Below are positions 22,990 to 35,668 of a stretch of 64,000 nt of DNA, one piece after another. Position 1 is the first letter of the stretch; each line of letters opens with the position of its first letter. The notes beneath the pieces are model-generated. The model was not told the origin of the DNA. It made no database searches and was given only the letters and a program-made list of their open reading frames with translations. The translations under genes and the position numbers were made by a program. The stretch comes from Dillenia suffruticosa (lineage: Eukaryota; Streptophyta; Magnoliopsida; Dilleniales; Dilleniaceae), in the NCBI GenBank assembly GCA_033439265.1, contig JAVTVX010000031.1, positions 16,970,001 to 17,034,000 of the forward strand, written 5' to 3'.

Positions 22990-24429
22990 TTCTAGTTTTT
23001 CTCTCCTCCGTCTCCATCGTCATCAATTCTTGTTGAACTTTATAAAAATTCTTAATATAGTTCAAAAAATAATTAAGTCAATTTTGTTTGGATACAATTG
23101 TTTTTTTATTGACAGAGTTATATTGTATTTTGAGCCTTACTAAATCAATTAATATTCAAAATTAAATTTTAATTAATCTAATTTAAATATTTTTAGAGTC
23201 AATTGAGGAAGAAAATCTATTGACCTAATATTTTTTATTTTAAAATTTTAAATTTTAAATTTATTTAAGAAATTTAGTGCCCATCTCACCGTTAATCCAA
23301 CTATTCATTCATCAAAGGACTCGGTGCTAAGATGTTTTACCAGAAATATTTACCAGTTATTTATTAATTTTCCTCGCATGCCCTGGGTGGCTAATGGTAC
23401 CTTTCAGGGAGAAAAAGTCTAATTTTTGGAAAAATATGTGGAAGAGTAAAAGTTTTAAAATTTCAACCATTTTCACTCAGTATGATTATGCATGTGGCTC
23501 ATGTAATTGCTATTTCGAATGTCGCGTGTCATACCACGATTGAATACTTCTGCTTTGTTATATACTTCTTTTATTAGGAGACATAAGATCAAAGACAACC
23601 CGCAATGGAGAAGCCAAGGGGGTCTTATTGATGGAAGATTATGTTCCGCCTTTCCTGGCAAGCAAAGCTTCTGATTTGCGTTCTGATGGTGCTCCGATAA
23701 AGGAAGATTCTTTGATTCTTCCATCTGAGCGTGTCATGAGCTCGACTAATGGTTTTTCTCCATCAAAGCATAATCTTCCTGTAGTCGATGAGGTTAGGTC
23801 GAGACAGCTGCACGTGGATCTTTTTAGGTCCAGCTGCAGGTTTGTGGCTGTAGGTTCTCCATCCAAGTAGAAGCCGTTCTGGTCTTCTGATGATATTTTA
23901 GTTGGGTCTTCGCCCACTAATGTCGATTGAAATGGTGAGGGTGTAATAGGGGTTCGTTGCAGGGTTCGGATCGGACGTGAAATACACTCGACTGAGATAG
24001 CAAAGGTTGTAGATGAAGGTCTTCCGCTGGACGGGACTTGCTCATGTAAGGTCGAGGTTTCGGAATCTGCTTTGAATACGAAGAGGGTATCATTTAAGTC
24101 CTTCGAAACTACTCCGAACACAAAGAGGCGCTCTAAATCTAATAAAGTAACTGGTCCGTGGAGACCAAAAGAGATAATTCCGCTGTAATTGTTAGAACAG
24201 AAGGGGATTTGCTCAGTGTACAAAGTGGATCCCAAAAGGGAGTTGAGAAGAAGTCGAGCTTGTTTGAAAAGTTTGAGCGATACCCTTTTCAGTCGTGGAC
24301 AGTTGAATCAGAGAAATGCGTTGTTGGATGCGGATGATGGGCTTGGTTCTGAGTTTGAGAGGGCTCCGAGGGTGGTTTGGAGAGTGATTGGGAGGGTGAA
24401 ACAAGGAGTTTTATGTGGCCTACTACGAG

Positions 24430-24605
24430 GGTACCACGATGGTATTATCAATATAATGAGTAAATATATTAGATTTTTTAATTAAATCTCATATTTAAAA
24501 CTTAAAAAAAAAAAAAAAATTATGTTAGGAGAACTCATTTCTAAATTGAGTCCGATAATATTCGAACCAGATTAATTAAAATATAATTTTAAATACCAAT
24601 TAATT
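24430..24605 (+). repeat. SINE-like dispersed repeat copy
   Basis: Shares head (AATATATTAGATTTTTTAATTA), an A-rich middle, and body motifs GTCCGATAATATTCGAACC and CAATTAATTATA with the copies at 7500 and 34300. Confidence 0.45.
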
Positions 24606-25803
24606 ATATAAATATAAAGTCTCATCAGATGTAAGAATGACATACTTTCTTGGAGAAAAATAGGGAGATGGGGGATGATATTCCAAGTGACTCTTTTGGA
24701 AGGATGCCTAGAATGATACAATCCTAGGAAACCTACCCACCATTATTTCTCAAAAGGTGAACATGGAAAGCCAAGAACAGACATTAATAAAGTGGACTAG
24801 AGATTCTGTGAACCTAGTGTTGAGCCTAATTCTGAAGCTTAATTTCCAAAACCAGCCAAACTTAGGTTGGATTTTGTTGCTTAGACCTCCTATAGGATGT
24901 CTCAAAACAAATCTGATCCCACCAATGGCAGGTTTTCTTTGATAATAGGAGATTCAGATTTGAGTTATGATTCAAAATCTAAACTTTAGTAAGTATGACA
25001 GAGAAGTTACGAATGCATATAAAGTATATCCAATGTGTTTAATTAATATATATGATTCTTGGGTTACTATGAATATCTAGTAGGTTTAACCTTAATGAAT
25101 AATTAATACTTTTGAAGTTATCAAAGCAAAAAAAGTCTCAACATATTTTCGCAGGTTGACATATTTAAGAATTCGCTTCTTATGGGACGCCCTACTATTC
25201 CTTTAAGTACAAGGCTTTGAGGACTTTGATGTTAGAATTTGACAAGTCCGATGAAAATTAAGATTAGATTCGGTTGAGATTAAATAAGATTTTAATTTAA
25301 AAATTATTATTAATTTTTGAAATTTTTATTTAGTTAAAATATCGACAAATAGAATAAAATTAAATTAAATTAAGTTGAAACAAATCAAAATTTTGTCAAA
25401 ACTCGAATGCATGCATAGTGTACGTACTTCCAATGAATCTTCAATGTGACAAGAAATTTTTGATTATATTATGAAGATGGTGAAATGGTTCTAATCTTAA
25501 AGTATGCCTTCAAAATACATATAAATTTGCAGATGTCATTAAAAGTATGATAATATAAACTAATCTCTACAACTTGTTACTTGTCGAATTATTTACGAGA
25601 AAATTATAATTTTTTATGGAAAAAACTTGTCTTTTTTTTTTTTTTTCAAATTTGATGGGTCTAATTTCTATTAGTTATAATGCGTCATTTTGTCAAATTT
25701 AATTTTTTATTCACACAATAATCAACAAAAAATTGTTATATCAACCCTAAGAAAATTAATCCGTTTTAACAATAATGAATAATATATTCTTGCACTTGCA
25801 AGG

Positions 25804-25806
<3 letters not shown>

Positions 25807-25850
<44 letters not shown>
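25807..25850 (+). repeat. (GA)n microsatellite
   Basis: An essentially pure GA dinucleotide tract in intergenic DNA about 560 bases before the CASP-like gene. Confidence 0.9.
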
Positions 25851-25853
<3 letters not shown>

Positions 25854-26410
25854 ACCAAAAGGGCACTTGAATTAGATGGTATGAAGTGAGATATATAAAC
25901 CCTTTTGTTGTATAGTTTTTGCCTAAACACCGGCCTATAGAATATGACATCTTAACCACTCACCTCCTCAAGGGCATCAGTCCCTCTTTGCCAAGCCAAG
26001 ACAACTCTCTTTTAAAATGGTACAAATCAAAGTTTGGTAGGTGAGCTGTTTAGTCTATAATTTCCATCAAACACAACCAAAAAATTTTTGGTACCTTAAT
26101 TTGTTTGACTTCTTATGTGATTTCGCAAAGCAAGCAAATGAAATTGAATGGTGACATCTGTTGATAAACAAAAGCAGTCTCTTGGTTCCATTTCTTTTGG
26201 TCACCAAAATTTCTTCTTTGGTTTGCCTACAAAAATGGGAAGAAACCACGAGCATTAACACATCCTCATCTGCCTTAACCTCTCCCAACTCTACCTCTCT
26301 TTATTTAAACTCACTTACCCTTTATTAAAATCTTTAACCTTTTCTCTCTTCATCATATTCTTCTTCTTCTTCTTGCATATAAAAATTTGCCTAAATTGAT
26401 CAATATTTTC

Positions 26411-27098
26411 ATGGCAAAGACCACGAAGATCTGCAGCATTGGGGTTAGGCTACTAGCCTTTGCCGCGACACTCTGCGCTGCGATTGTAATGGGCACAAGC
26501 CATGACTCTGCAACAGTTTTGAACTTGAAATTTGATGCCAAATATAGCAACTCCCCTGCATTCAAGTAAGTTTTCATCTCACTTTAAGTAACTACGTGAA
26601 ACTTTAGTCTTTTTTTGGGTTAAATTTTTAACAAGCTTTTGTTTAGGTACTTTTTGATTGTAAATGCAGTTGTGAGTGTCTATAGCCTTGTTCTTGTGTT
26701 TCTTCATTACAAGAACCTAGTTTGGCGCGTTCTAGTCGTTCTTGATCTGGTAGTTCTCATCACACCCCAATTCTTTTTTCTTAACTTTGACAAGACTAAA
26801 ATTGAAAATTTCCTATTTTTTCATCTGGGTTTTTTTCTGGGCTTAAAATTTGATATGAATTTTTGCTTTTTAGGTTGTGACAGTAATGTTGACATCAAGC
26901 TTTTCGGCGGCTATGGCAGTGGCATATGTGGGGAAGAAAGGGAATACACATGCTGGTTGGCTACCAGTTTGCGGACAAGTTCCTAAATTTTGTGACCATG
27001 TCACTGGTGCTCTTGTTTCTGGTTTCATTGCCAATATACTTTACTTTCTTCTGCTCCTTTATTCTCTTCATTCTGTTCTTAATCTTTTCATGTTGTAA
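26411..27098 (+). CDS. CASPL1C: CASP-like protein 1C, four-helix membrane protein
   Basis: Three exons, 26411-26565, 26647-26749 and 26874-27098, encode 160 residues. Four hydrophobic helices are visible: near residues 8-29 ([18 protein letters not shown]), 53-73 ([17 protein letters not shown]), 80-105 and 126-150. The extracellular loop between the third and fourth has [19 protein letters not shown], a hallmark of the CASPL1 subgroup. CASP-like proteins are plasma-membrane scaffolds related to the Casparian-strip proteins; the function of 1C members is not established. Junctions are CAA/GTAAGT, CTG/GTAGTT and acceptors GTTTAG and TTTTAG, all keeping frame. A TATA-like TATTTAAA lies at about 26302. 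Length is normal for the family. Confidence 0.9.
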
Positions 27099-28056
27099 AA
27101 ACCTTGAGCCGAGTTGTATATCTATGTCATACCATGCTTTTCTTTTCTTTTTTTTCCCCTCCCTGTAGTTGATCTCTCTCTCTCTCTCTCTCAAATGGGA
27201 ACCGGAAGAAATAGAATCAACATGAAATAGCCTTGGTAGGGTATATCCTAAATTAGAATTTATGAGAAATGCTACTGTCATTGTATATTCTAATTCACTC
27301 TATTCATGTAATCATATCATATGATCAATCGAATATACGAAAATTAAGGTTCTGTTTTTACTCTAAACTCAATGTAATAACTTTGTGAAAGAATTGAATT
27401 TTAAGTTTCTGTCATCTTTGACTTCTTTCTGTGTGTTGAATATTTTTCTCCAACGGAGGGAGTGGACGAGGCTAAGATACACTCGTGCTCGAACCCGCCT
27501 TTATGGATTCGATGCTCAAGCTCCATTTCAGATGCTCCTTCCTCAGCAATTGGTAACTTTTTTTGCACCTTATCAATCTATTTGGAATGGTTTGATTTTG
27601 TGTTTCTATGTCACTAATTGGAGTTGATTGGGACTGACAAGTAATGGGTTTGATTTGTTTAGGAAATCCCATTTCAAATTCTTTAGTTTGATTAGTTTGG
27701 GATTAGGTTTGCTTCATTAAAATCTTGGTTATGTGGATAAACAAGCCAATTGATATATAAGGGTCTCGATTCTGATGCATAGTTGGCTTCTATTGTGTGT
27801 GTAACGGAGAGAGAGAGAGAGGGAGAGTTGTGTGCGCGTGTGCGTTTTTGTTATCTCAATTTGCTATTACTGTCTCTGAAGTAGGGCATTTCTATACCTT
27901 TGAGACCTCTAATTGGATAGTGAAGAATGGATTTTCCCTGCAACCATGAGGAAAAGAGGCAAGCCACAGCCATGTAGTTAAAACCCTTTTTGTATCCTGT
28001 GACACCATATAATTGTTTGGTTCTACAACACATAAATCATTTTATGGTACATACAA

Positions 28057-28138
28057 ATAAGCCTCGCCTGATTTCAGCTCATCTTACTACTCTGTTAATA
28101 AGTCTCGCCTGATTTCAGCTCATCTTACTACTCTGTTG
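28057..28138 (+). repeat. Tandem duplication, 41-bp unit, two copies
   Basis: The unit AATAAGCCTCGCCTGATTTC and the bases that follow it are repeated head to tail with one C/T change. Period 41 bases. Confidence 0.85.
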
Positions 28139-28544
28139 TTTGATAGAATCAACAACCAAAGGATTCGAAAACTGATGAATGAATTTATTGATTTCAATGA
28201 TTTCTGTGATCCAAGGTATCGCCCACGAAAAAGCGGAGAAGGCCCTGTCCATCATTTTCTTTTTCGACCCCACTGGGGGGAAATGGAGGGTTTCTAAAAG
28301 CCATTGGCCTAGTTGGCCCTAATCTTTATACCTTCCTCTTTTTTTAGAAGGGTAATAGAGCCTATTTTTAGTCAAGAAGAACAGAAATCTCACATGCTGC
28401 ACTATTTATATATGAGCATCATATGCGAACAGACAATTGACCTAATGAAAGGAACGTTAAAATCTCTTAACAATTCAAATTTTGTGAATATAAAAAATTA
28501 CGTTGGAAGAGTTTTTTATATAAAGAGTTCAACGGTTGATCAAA

Positions 28545-28546
<2 letters not shown>

Positions 28547-28579
<33 letters not shown>
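28547..28579 (+). repeat. (AT)n microsatellite
   Basis: Pure AT tract in the spacer before the DYW pseudogene. Confidence 0.9.
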
Positions 28580-28582
<3 letters not shown>

Positions 28583-29240
28583 ATCATATACGTGTCAAAT
28601 AAGCATGCTTGGCGGAGTGTGGCTTGTGGTGCTCCCAAGGTTTCAAGTGGTCTGGCTCTAGGTTTCAACCCCTCGATGCTTTTTATATAAAAAATTTAAA
28701 ATTTGAGTAATTTTGAACTATTTAAAGTATTTTTTTCAAATTAAGAAAAATTTTAAAAATATACTATAGGCTTATTAGGTAGAGGTCAATTATTCATACA
28801 AGTTAATTATTTGATTTTTTAACACATTTAATTTCGCTAATATTATTCACGATTCCAAATGAAATCTTTTATTTAACATTTATTTTTGTATTTATGTAAA
28901 ATTTTATTTGTGTGACATTCTTGTTAGCGCGACATAATATTTAACATATTTTATTTTTATTTTTCTTATTTTTATCAATTTATTCAAATTTATAGAAAAG
29001 AAGTTAATACGGTTATATGGATATAATATTTTATTAATTTAGCCGTTTCCCGTGACAAATTTAATATTATTTAGTTAATTCATTAATAATTTTGTTCTAA
29101 AACTAATTGCCCGAATCCAATCATCTCTTTTTTGAAAAAAAAAAATCCTAAAATTGAAAAATATGTTCTAGCAATGATACAAGTTCAAAGGCAACGGCTA
29201 CAAATTAAATTTTGCCCTCGTTTTTCTCACACTTCCTCTG

Positions 29241-30831
29241 ATGACCATTTTTCATGGAAATCAAACAACACTGTCGGCTTACAAAGCTCTACTTGCAGGC
29301 ACTCGTCTTAAGCCTATTCAACAGGTCCATGCAAATCATCATCTCAGGTTCCCACCAAACAGAGCTCTCCACATGAAACTCCTCACACTGGCTTGCTCCG
29401 CAGGCTCAATTCTCTACACTCGGTGACTCTTCCTTTCTACTCCGGAACCTGATTCATTTCACTTTAAATCGATCATCACAAGTTCATCTACACTTGGCCT
29501 CTCTTTCGACTCTCTCAATTTCTATCATAAAATGCTTCTTTCTAGTATCCCTCCTTCAAATTACACTTTCAGTTCTGCGATTAAGGCTTATGCCGGTTTA
29601 GTAGATTTGAGATTGGGTAGAATTGTGCATTCCCATGTTTTGGTATGAGGGTATGGCTTAGATTTGTATGTTCATGCTTCACTCGTGCGTTTCCACACAA
29701 AATGTGCGATTTGGATATGGCACAAAAAAGTTTGATGTTGCACCTGAGGGGGATTATAGCATGGAATGCTTGATTTCGGGGTATCAGCGAATGGGGTTTG
29801 CTAAGAAAGCAATCGGATGGTTTGTTTTGATGAGGGAATTAAGTGTTAAGCCTGATTCTGCAACGTTTGTGAGTGTTTTGTCTGCGTGTTCTCGGTTGGG
29901 ATCTATTGGTTTGGGATGTTGGGCGCATGAGTATGTTGTTAAAAATGGCATTGATGTGAATGTGATTCTTGGTACTGCTTTGATTAACATGTATAATAGT
30001 TGTGGTTCTGTTAATAAAGCACGTGAAGTTTTTGGTGGGATGAATGAGCGAAACACGGTGCTTGGATGGCCATGATTTCAAGATATGGGATGCATGGTTA
30101 TGGGACTGAAGCGATTGACCTGTTTTGCAAATGACAATTTGTGTAACATCTCCAAATCATGTTACCTTCATTGCTGTCTTGTCTGCATGTGCTCATGCAG
30201 GGCTAGTGTGTGAGGGCAGGCATGTATTTTCCATTACAAGAAAGAAGTATGGATTAATTCCCAAAATGGAGCATCATGTTTGCATGGTTGACTTGCTTGG
30301 CCGTGCAGGGAAACCAGAGAATCCAGGCCATTACATTTTGCTTTCAAATATATATGCATTGGCGGGAAGGATGGATCGTGTGCTAATGGTTAGAGACATG
30401 ATTATTAAGAGAGATCTGAAAAAGAAAGTTGGATATGGTATAGTTGAAATTGATGGCAAGACCTACATGTTTAGCATGGTGATAAGTCCCACCTGACACA
30501 ACCAAAAGCTATTGGTGTCTAGATGAATTGATTTCAAGTAGGGAATTGGGTTATGTACCATCACATGAGACAGTGATGCATGAGTTGGAAGAAGAAGAAA
30601 GGGAGCAAGCCCTTGAATACCATAGGTGAGAAGCTTGCAATTGCCTTTGAAGTCATGAAAACTAGCGAGGGGCTGACTATCAGGATTGTGAAGAATCTCA
30701 GAATATGTGAGGATTATCATGCAGTAGCTAAATTCATTTCCATTACTTCCAATAGAGAAATTATAGTTTGGGACAACCTTCGCTTCCACCATTTTAAGAA
30801 TGGTTTATGCTCTTGTGCGGAGTACTGGTGA
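29241..30831 (+). pseudogene. Broken DYW-class PPR gene (At2g33760 type)
   Basis: An intronless PLS-class PPR gene can be followed from QQVHANHHLRFPPNRALHMK through AIKAYAGLVDLRLGRIVHSH, AHAGLV and MEHHVCMVDLLGRAG to a C-terminal DYW tail with LRICEDYHAVAKFISI and a terminal EYW before TGA at 30829-30831. Intact members edit organelle RNA by C-to-U deamination. Breaks: TGA at 29424-29426 and at 29646-29648 in the original frame, a frameshift near 29715, another near 30060, a deletion in the E region (GRAG is followed directly by the segment leading to NPGHYILLSNIYA), and a shift near 30485. The motif order fits Arabidopsis At2g33760, from memory. The zinc-binding part of the DYW domain is also altered (EDYH instead of EDCH). 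Confidence 0.9.
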
Positions 30832-31971
30832 CTATTTTCCTGGTAGGTTCTGGGCTGTCAAGAAGATTATTTGGGTTAATTTGGAATAATAAAACATACT
30901 CATATAGTTGCATGATACTTATTTCTTTTGATTTTGGATTGAATTGAATCATTATCTGTAGTAGCAGAACACTTTGGCAAGGACAAAACAACATGGCAAT
31001 CCTTTGGGGCCAGTTGATTTGCTTTCGAGAGCCCAATTGGATTAGGACCATGTCCGTGGGATGCCAAAAGATCAAATCTGACCTTTGTTCACCCTGCGTG
31101 ATGGATAAGTCTCAACATGTTAATTACATTCTTCGCACTTGAAATCTCTGGATCAGGTAAGTGTTAAGGTCATTTTGTGTAAAAGAGCTACTATCTTTTA
31201 AAAACTAAACAGAGTGTTTGTCTATGTGCCCTTGAACACTATGAGTTATATGCATATGCATGATTACCATGTCTATTCAAGTTCATTTTGCAGCTGACAT
31301 TCTTCTTTTGATTATAAATATTGCATTGATTCATATTGAATAATTCTCATCCTGTGCAGGTTATACATTGCTAATATCATGAGAGGAATTTATTCCATCT
31401 GCGGTACAGAGTGGAAGCTGCAGTGAAATTTTCCATTATCTATTTCATGGAATGAAATGTCTGGCTCAGACGGTATGAATTGCTTTCTCCTGATACCTGA
31501 AAAAAGCTTTCTGCGACAGAAAAACTCTGGAGATTTTAGTTCAGACATCAGAATTTTGACCATTCATCTGTATTTGTATATGTTTTCCCGCTATGAAATC
31601 TTGCGTGTCTCCTGAATCAATCCACAGAAGCTGCCTTCTGAGAACAGGTTCCAGTCCTGTTATGTTGAGGAACCCAGCCTTGTTATGAGGGCTATCTGCA
31701 GCTAAAAAGATGCGCAAGGAGGAAGCTAATCTTGGTCAAGCAGAAATGTTCTCAATTCCTCTGTGGACCATTTGGGCTTGAGTCGCAGCCCACCATCGTA
31801 TCCACTTCCTTAGATACTCTAGAGCAGCATAATTTTATACTGTACCTGCCATTCCACAACCTTGACTCAACTGAAGCTGCACTGCACCAACACCATTTTG
31901 CAAATGTTTGGTGTTGAAAAGACATGCTCACTTGTCTACGATATTCTTGTCATGGTTAGGTGGACCCTGCG

Positions 31972-31974
<3 letters not shown>

Positions 31975-32033
<59 letters not shown>
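31975..32033 (+). repeat. Composite (TC)n(AC)n microsatellite
   Basis: A TC tract passes without a break into an AC tract. The same composite order recurs at 46262-46327. Confidence 0.9.
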
Positions 32034-32034
<1 letters not shown>

Positions 32035-33052
32035 AGACAGAGAAAAGGCCTGGGATTTGGACTAATCCTTGCTTTTGGATAAAAGCCAAGTAAGCTATGA
32101 CATGGATGATGGCCCACCTCATTAGTATGTCTCTGGGGATAGAGAAAGGTAGGGTACCTTGAACCTTGTTATGGATTGCCTAATTATTACTCTGGTTATA
32201 TAATTGTGTAGCTATTACAAAATATAATTTTTAAAATCTAACTGCAAATTGGGTCCTTAAGTGACACACTTGAGGAGACTTCTAGAAGAGACCCAGGTTT
32301 TCAATTGTGGTCCGCCACATAGTCTGCCTTTCTTGACCATCTTCATTTAAAGTTAAGTTGATTGTGGAGTCTGACATGTCATGTTCTTTTTATTAAATTC
32401 TCTCTCGAAACCGGATTTTCCAATTTCTCAGTGGCTTCCCGTTTCCTCCAATACTTTTGTAGCCCAGCATTCTCTAATTCAGAGTAATAAGGAAAAGGAA
32501 AACAAAAGGAGGCGAAGAAGAGGAGGGTCAGAAGAAGAAAAAGGAAAACCCCAAATCTTGCACTCTTGATGAGAACTCACGGTGCAGATACAAAATTATT
32601 TTTCCTTTTTCTCAAGAAGTAAAACTCTTTTTTATCCTGTTTTCTCAAGATCAAGACCTAGCTACCACGAATATTTAACTATTAGACTAATTGAGCGCCG
32701 AACATATGTGAAAATTATTTTATTAACATTTACAGGCAAAAAGGAGAACAAAAAGGATAATGGAATTTGTGCAATGCAATTATTGTTTAATTTCAATGCC
32801 TAGAGTACGGTAGGTTTCAATCATTTGGAAATCATTAAAAATTTATCTTTTAAAAATATAATTTTACCCTAATCGAATTTAATCAAAGTTTATAATTTTA
32901 CCCTAATCTTACTTAATCAAAATCTAAAATAACAATGATTTATGAAAAAATATATATCGTGAAATGTGTCACCCCGATACCCTCGTTTCATTCGAATTCT
33001 AATTTATATGATTAAAAATAGAATAATAAAAAATCAATTTAACGAGATAAAG

Positions 33053-33138
33053 TGTTAAATTGTTTAAATAAATTTAAAATTTAAAATTTAAAAATTGTTA
33101 AATTGTTTAAATAAATTTAAAATTTAAAATTTAAAAAT
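33053..33138 (+). repeat. Tandem duplication, 43-bp unit, two copies
   Basis: The unit TGTTAAATTGTTTAAATAAA and following A/T-rich bases is repeated head to tail, period 43. Confidence 0.8.
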
Positions 33139-33277
33139 CAAATGTCACAGAGGACACCAAAGAGCAAAGTTTCCTTAAATCTCGTGAAAGCAAACGACTT
33201 CCAGCTGCACAAAACCAAAGCCCTCCACCAAGGGTCTGTGGGTTTCTCTGTTTTAATAATCTTGTCGTCTACTAACC

Positions 33278-33669
33278 AGAGGTGTTAATAATACCGGGTA
33301 GTGTCACGGGTACCCGTAACACTACCCGGTCAAACCGAGCTCAGGCTCGAGTAACTGGGTATCGAGCTCGAGCTTGAGTCCAACTGTGTTGAGTTCGAAA
33401 ACTCGACGAACTACCTAAAATATTTTAATTTTTTTTAAAATAAATTATATATAAAATTATAATTTTAGATATATTTTTTAAATATTTTATCTATACCACC
33501 CAATGACACTACCCGACGACACTATCCGAGAACACCCGACGACACTTCGAATTCGAGCTCGATCTCGAAAAATACAAACTCGGCGAGCTCGAGCTCACCT
33601 AAAGTACATCGAGCTCGAACTCAGGTATTATGATATCCAAACTCGACCCAGATGTCATAACACCCCTAC
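33278..33669 (+). mobile_element. Non-autonomous hAT-like element (MITE)
   Basis: About 390 bp flanked by the identical 8-base direct repeat TACTAACC (33270-33277 and 33670-33677), the target-site length of hAT transposons. The ends AGAGGTGTTA and (reverse complement of the right end) TAGGGGTGTTA are imperfect inverted repeats of the AGGGGTGT type common in plant hAT elements. The interior is rich in GAGCTCGAGCTCG-like palindromes and has no transposase. Confidence 0.75.
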
Positions 33670-34299
33670 TACTAACCACACCCACATGAGAATTGAAATT
33701 CCATTATCACCAAATTATGAGTATTTGCCTACTTGCTCTGGCCCTTACAATTTTGTGATATTCCCATTACGAGTGACTTGATTAAAATTTGATTATCATC
33801 ATTCTAGCCTTATTTTTATATATAAAATTTCGTATTTAAATTTATCTTAATGAAAAATATTATAAATAGAATTAAAAATAAAAAATTAAATCGGATAGAA
33901 ATATGAGAAATAAGATCAAAGTTAATTGAAACTTAATATAGTTTCTTAATTTCAATCTCTAAGCATATATTAAATAAAACCTTTATCTTAAACTTCAATC
34001 ACTCGCACAATGGAATTGAGAAAATACATTACCAAAGAAGGTTATCAATTCTATCAAAAAAGGTTATTTAAATTATTGTATTAAATAAATCTATCATCGT
34101 AATTCTATTAAAAAAGGTTATCAATTCAATCAAAACACTTATATATGTATAATTTATAAATTTTTATTTTTTATTTTTATTTTTTACATAAAAAATTTAA
34201 ACTCGAGATTTTTAAGAACAAAAAACGTTACAAGTTGAATTATAGTTCATTGACAATTTACAAATTAAATTATGAAATCATCTTAATAGTATTAACAGA

Positions 34300-34450
34300 T
34301 AGTTGGTTTAGTGGGTAAGAATACTAGATTTTTTAATCAAGTCTCGAATTTAAAATTTAGAAATAAAAAAAAACTAGAAAGTTACCTTTAAATTGTATTT
34401 GATATCAGATTAATCAGAATATAATTTTAAATATCGATTAATTATACCAT
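34300..34450 (+). repeat. SINE-like dispersed repeat copy
   Basis: Begins AGTTGGTTTAGTGGGTAAGA (box-A-like), then AAGTCTCGAATTTAAAA (box-B-like), an A-rich stretch, and body motif ATATCAGATTAATCAGAATA. Same order as the copies at 4105, 7500 and 24430. Confidence 0.5.
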
Positions 34451-35619
34451 ATCCATTGTCAAAATAGGAAAGAGTTATCACTAAGGAATAAAGTTGGTGG
34501 GATTTATATAGGTGAAAGAGAGAGAATGAGAAATATAAATTAAATTATTCTTGTTTTAGTGTGTAACGAACTTATTTAAATTTCTTTCCTTTTAACATAT
34601 TTAATAATCTAGTACTAAATAGAACACTAAATAACTCATTTTCGTTCCTAGTAATTAATATCTTTTTAACTTAGTGGGAGTCATTTTCCTTTTTAACTCG
34701 CCAATCACCTCGCATTGGCTCCCTTTTGTCGGATTCTGAATCCGAAATATACGACGTCGTTTTCACCAGCAATTATTAATCCCTTCAGTGGCGTTTGTGT
34801 CTATCTCGAAAAGAGAGACTGTCGGTCTGTGTCACTTGTCCACGTAATGAATACGTTGGGATATTCTTCAGCTTTTTATTTATTTATTTATTTATTTTTA
34901 TTTTGGCCTGACCTTTCGTCCGCCAAACGTTTCTCTCATTCCCGCGTGTCCTTCACCCATTTGAACTCGCGCGTGGCTTTAGTCTCCCTCAGCCTCACCC
35001 TTATATATATATATTTCAAATATTTAGATTTTACCTGATTAATCCGATTTAAATATTATAAAGTTTATTTTAGGGGTAAACTCTTTCAAATCTCTTTTTA
35101 CTATTTTTAAGACAAGAATTCGAGATTTCTAATTAAATAAATAAAATATCCGATTGCTCAATATAAAAGAGTTTGATCCCTTATATATATATATATATAT
35201 AAACATTTAAATATCATATAACCATCAACTAAGTTAAATTGATAAAATTTTTTATATCTATTTTGATATATAAAATTTAAAATTAAAATTTTAATTAATA
35301 AAAAAAATATTAATGATGGATTGCTAAATCAAAATGTTAATTCTGATCATGTATTAATCTTTTATATAATAATATTTAATTATAATTACTTCTTTCAATC
35401 AAATGGATTAAACTCTCCAATAGAACTTGTGGTTGAGGTAGAAGATCAAACTCGATTTCAATAAAAATTATGATAGATGGACTTTATGAATATATGGATG
35501 ATACTATTTATTATTAGAAATATTTCATTATCCGAATTTTTTTTTAGTAACCTAGCAAGTGTCATTTTTTAATGAAGATGAACTGAGTGCAGCCCCACTA
35601 CTGTTTCTCTCTCACTCTC

Positions 35620-35620
35620 C

Positions 35621-35664
<44 letters not shown>
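35620..35664 (+). repeat. (CT)n microsatellite in the probable callose synthase 5' UTR
   Basis: CT dinucleotide tract 160-200 bases before the start codon of the callose synthase gene, in a position expected to be transcribed leader or core promoter (plant Y-patch-like). Confidence 0.85.

Positions 35665-35668
<4 letters not shown>

Larger units (their letters stand above)
22990..26290. other. Spacer with an unexplained coding-like block
   Basis: The block 23628-24480 is less AT-rich than its surroundings and has open frames on both strands (198 codons on - at 23639-24235; 80 and 98 codons on +), none of which I recognise. A SINE-like copy follows at 24430-24605, then AT-rich DNA and a (GA)n tract at 25807-25850. 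No confident gene. Confidence 0.35.
27099..29240. other. Spacer between the CASPL gene and the DYW pseudogene
   Basis: Contains the CASPL 3' UTR with a short (CT)n tract at 27173-27193, a 41-bp tandem duplication (28057-28138), an (AT)n tract (28547-28579) and a possible SINE relic at 28600-28690 (box-A-like CTTGGCGGAGTGTGG and box-B-like GGTTTCAACCCC). No gene recognised. Confidence 0.45.
30832..35600. other. Gene-free region upstream of the callose synthase
   Basis: AT-rich DNA carrying a composite (TC)n(AC)n microsatellite (31975-32033), a 43-bp tandem duplication (33053-33138), a hAT-like element (33278-33669), a SINE-like copy (34300-34450) and an antisense fragment of the same family near 35025-35175. 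No gene recognised. Confidence 0.5.
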
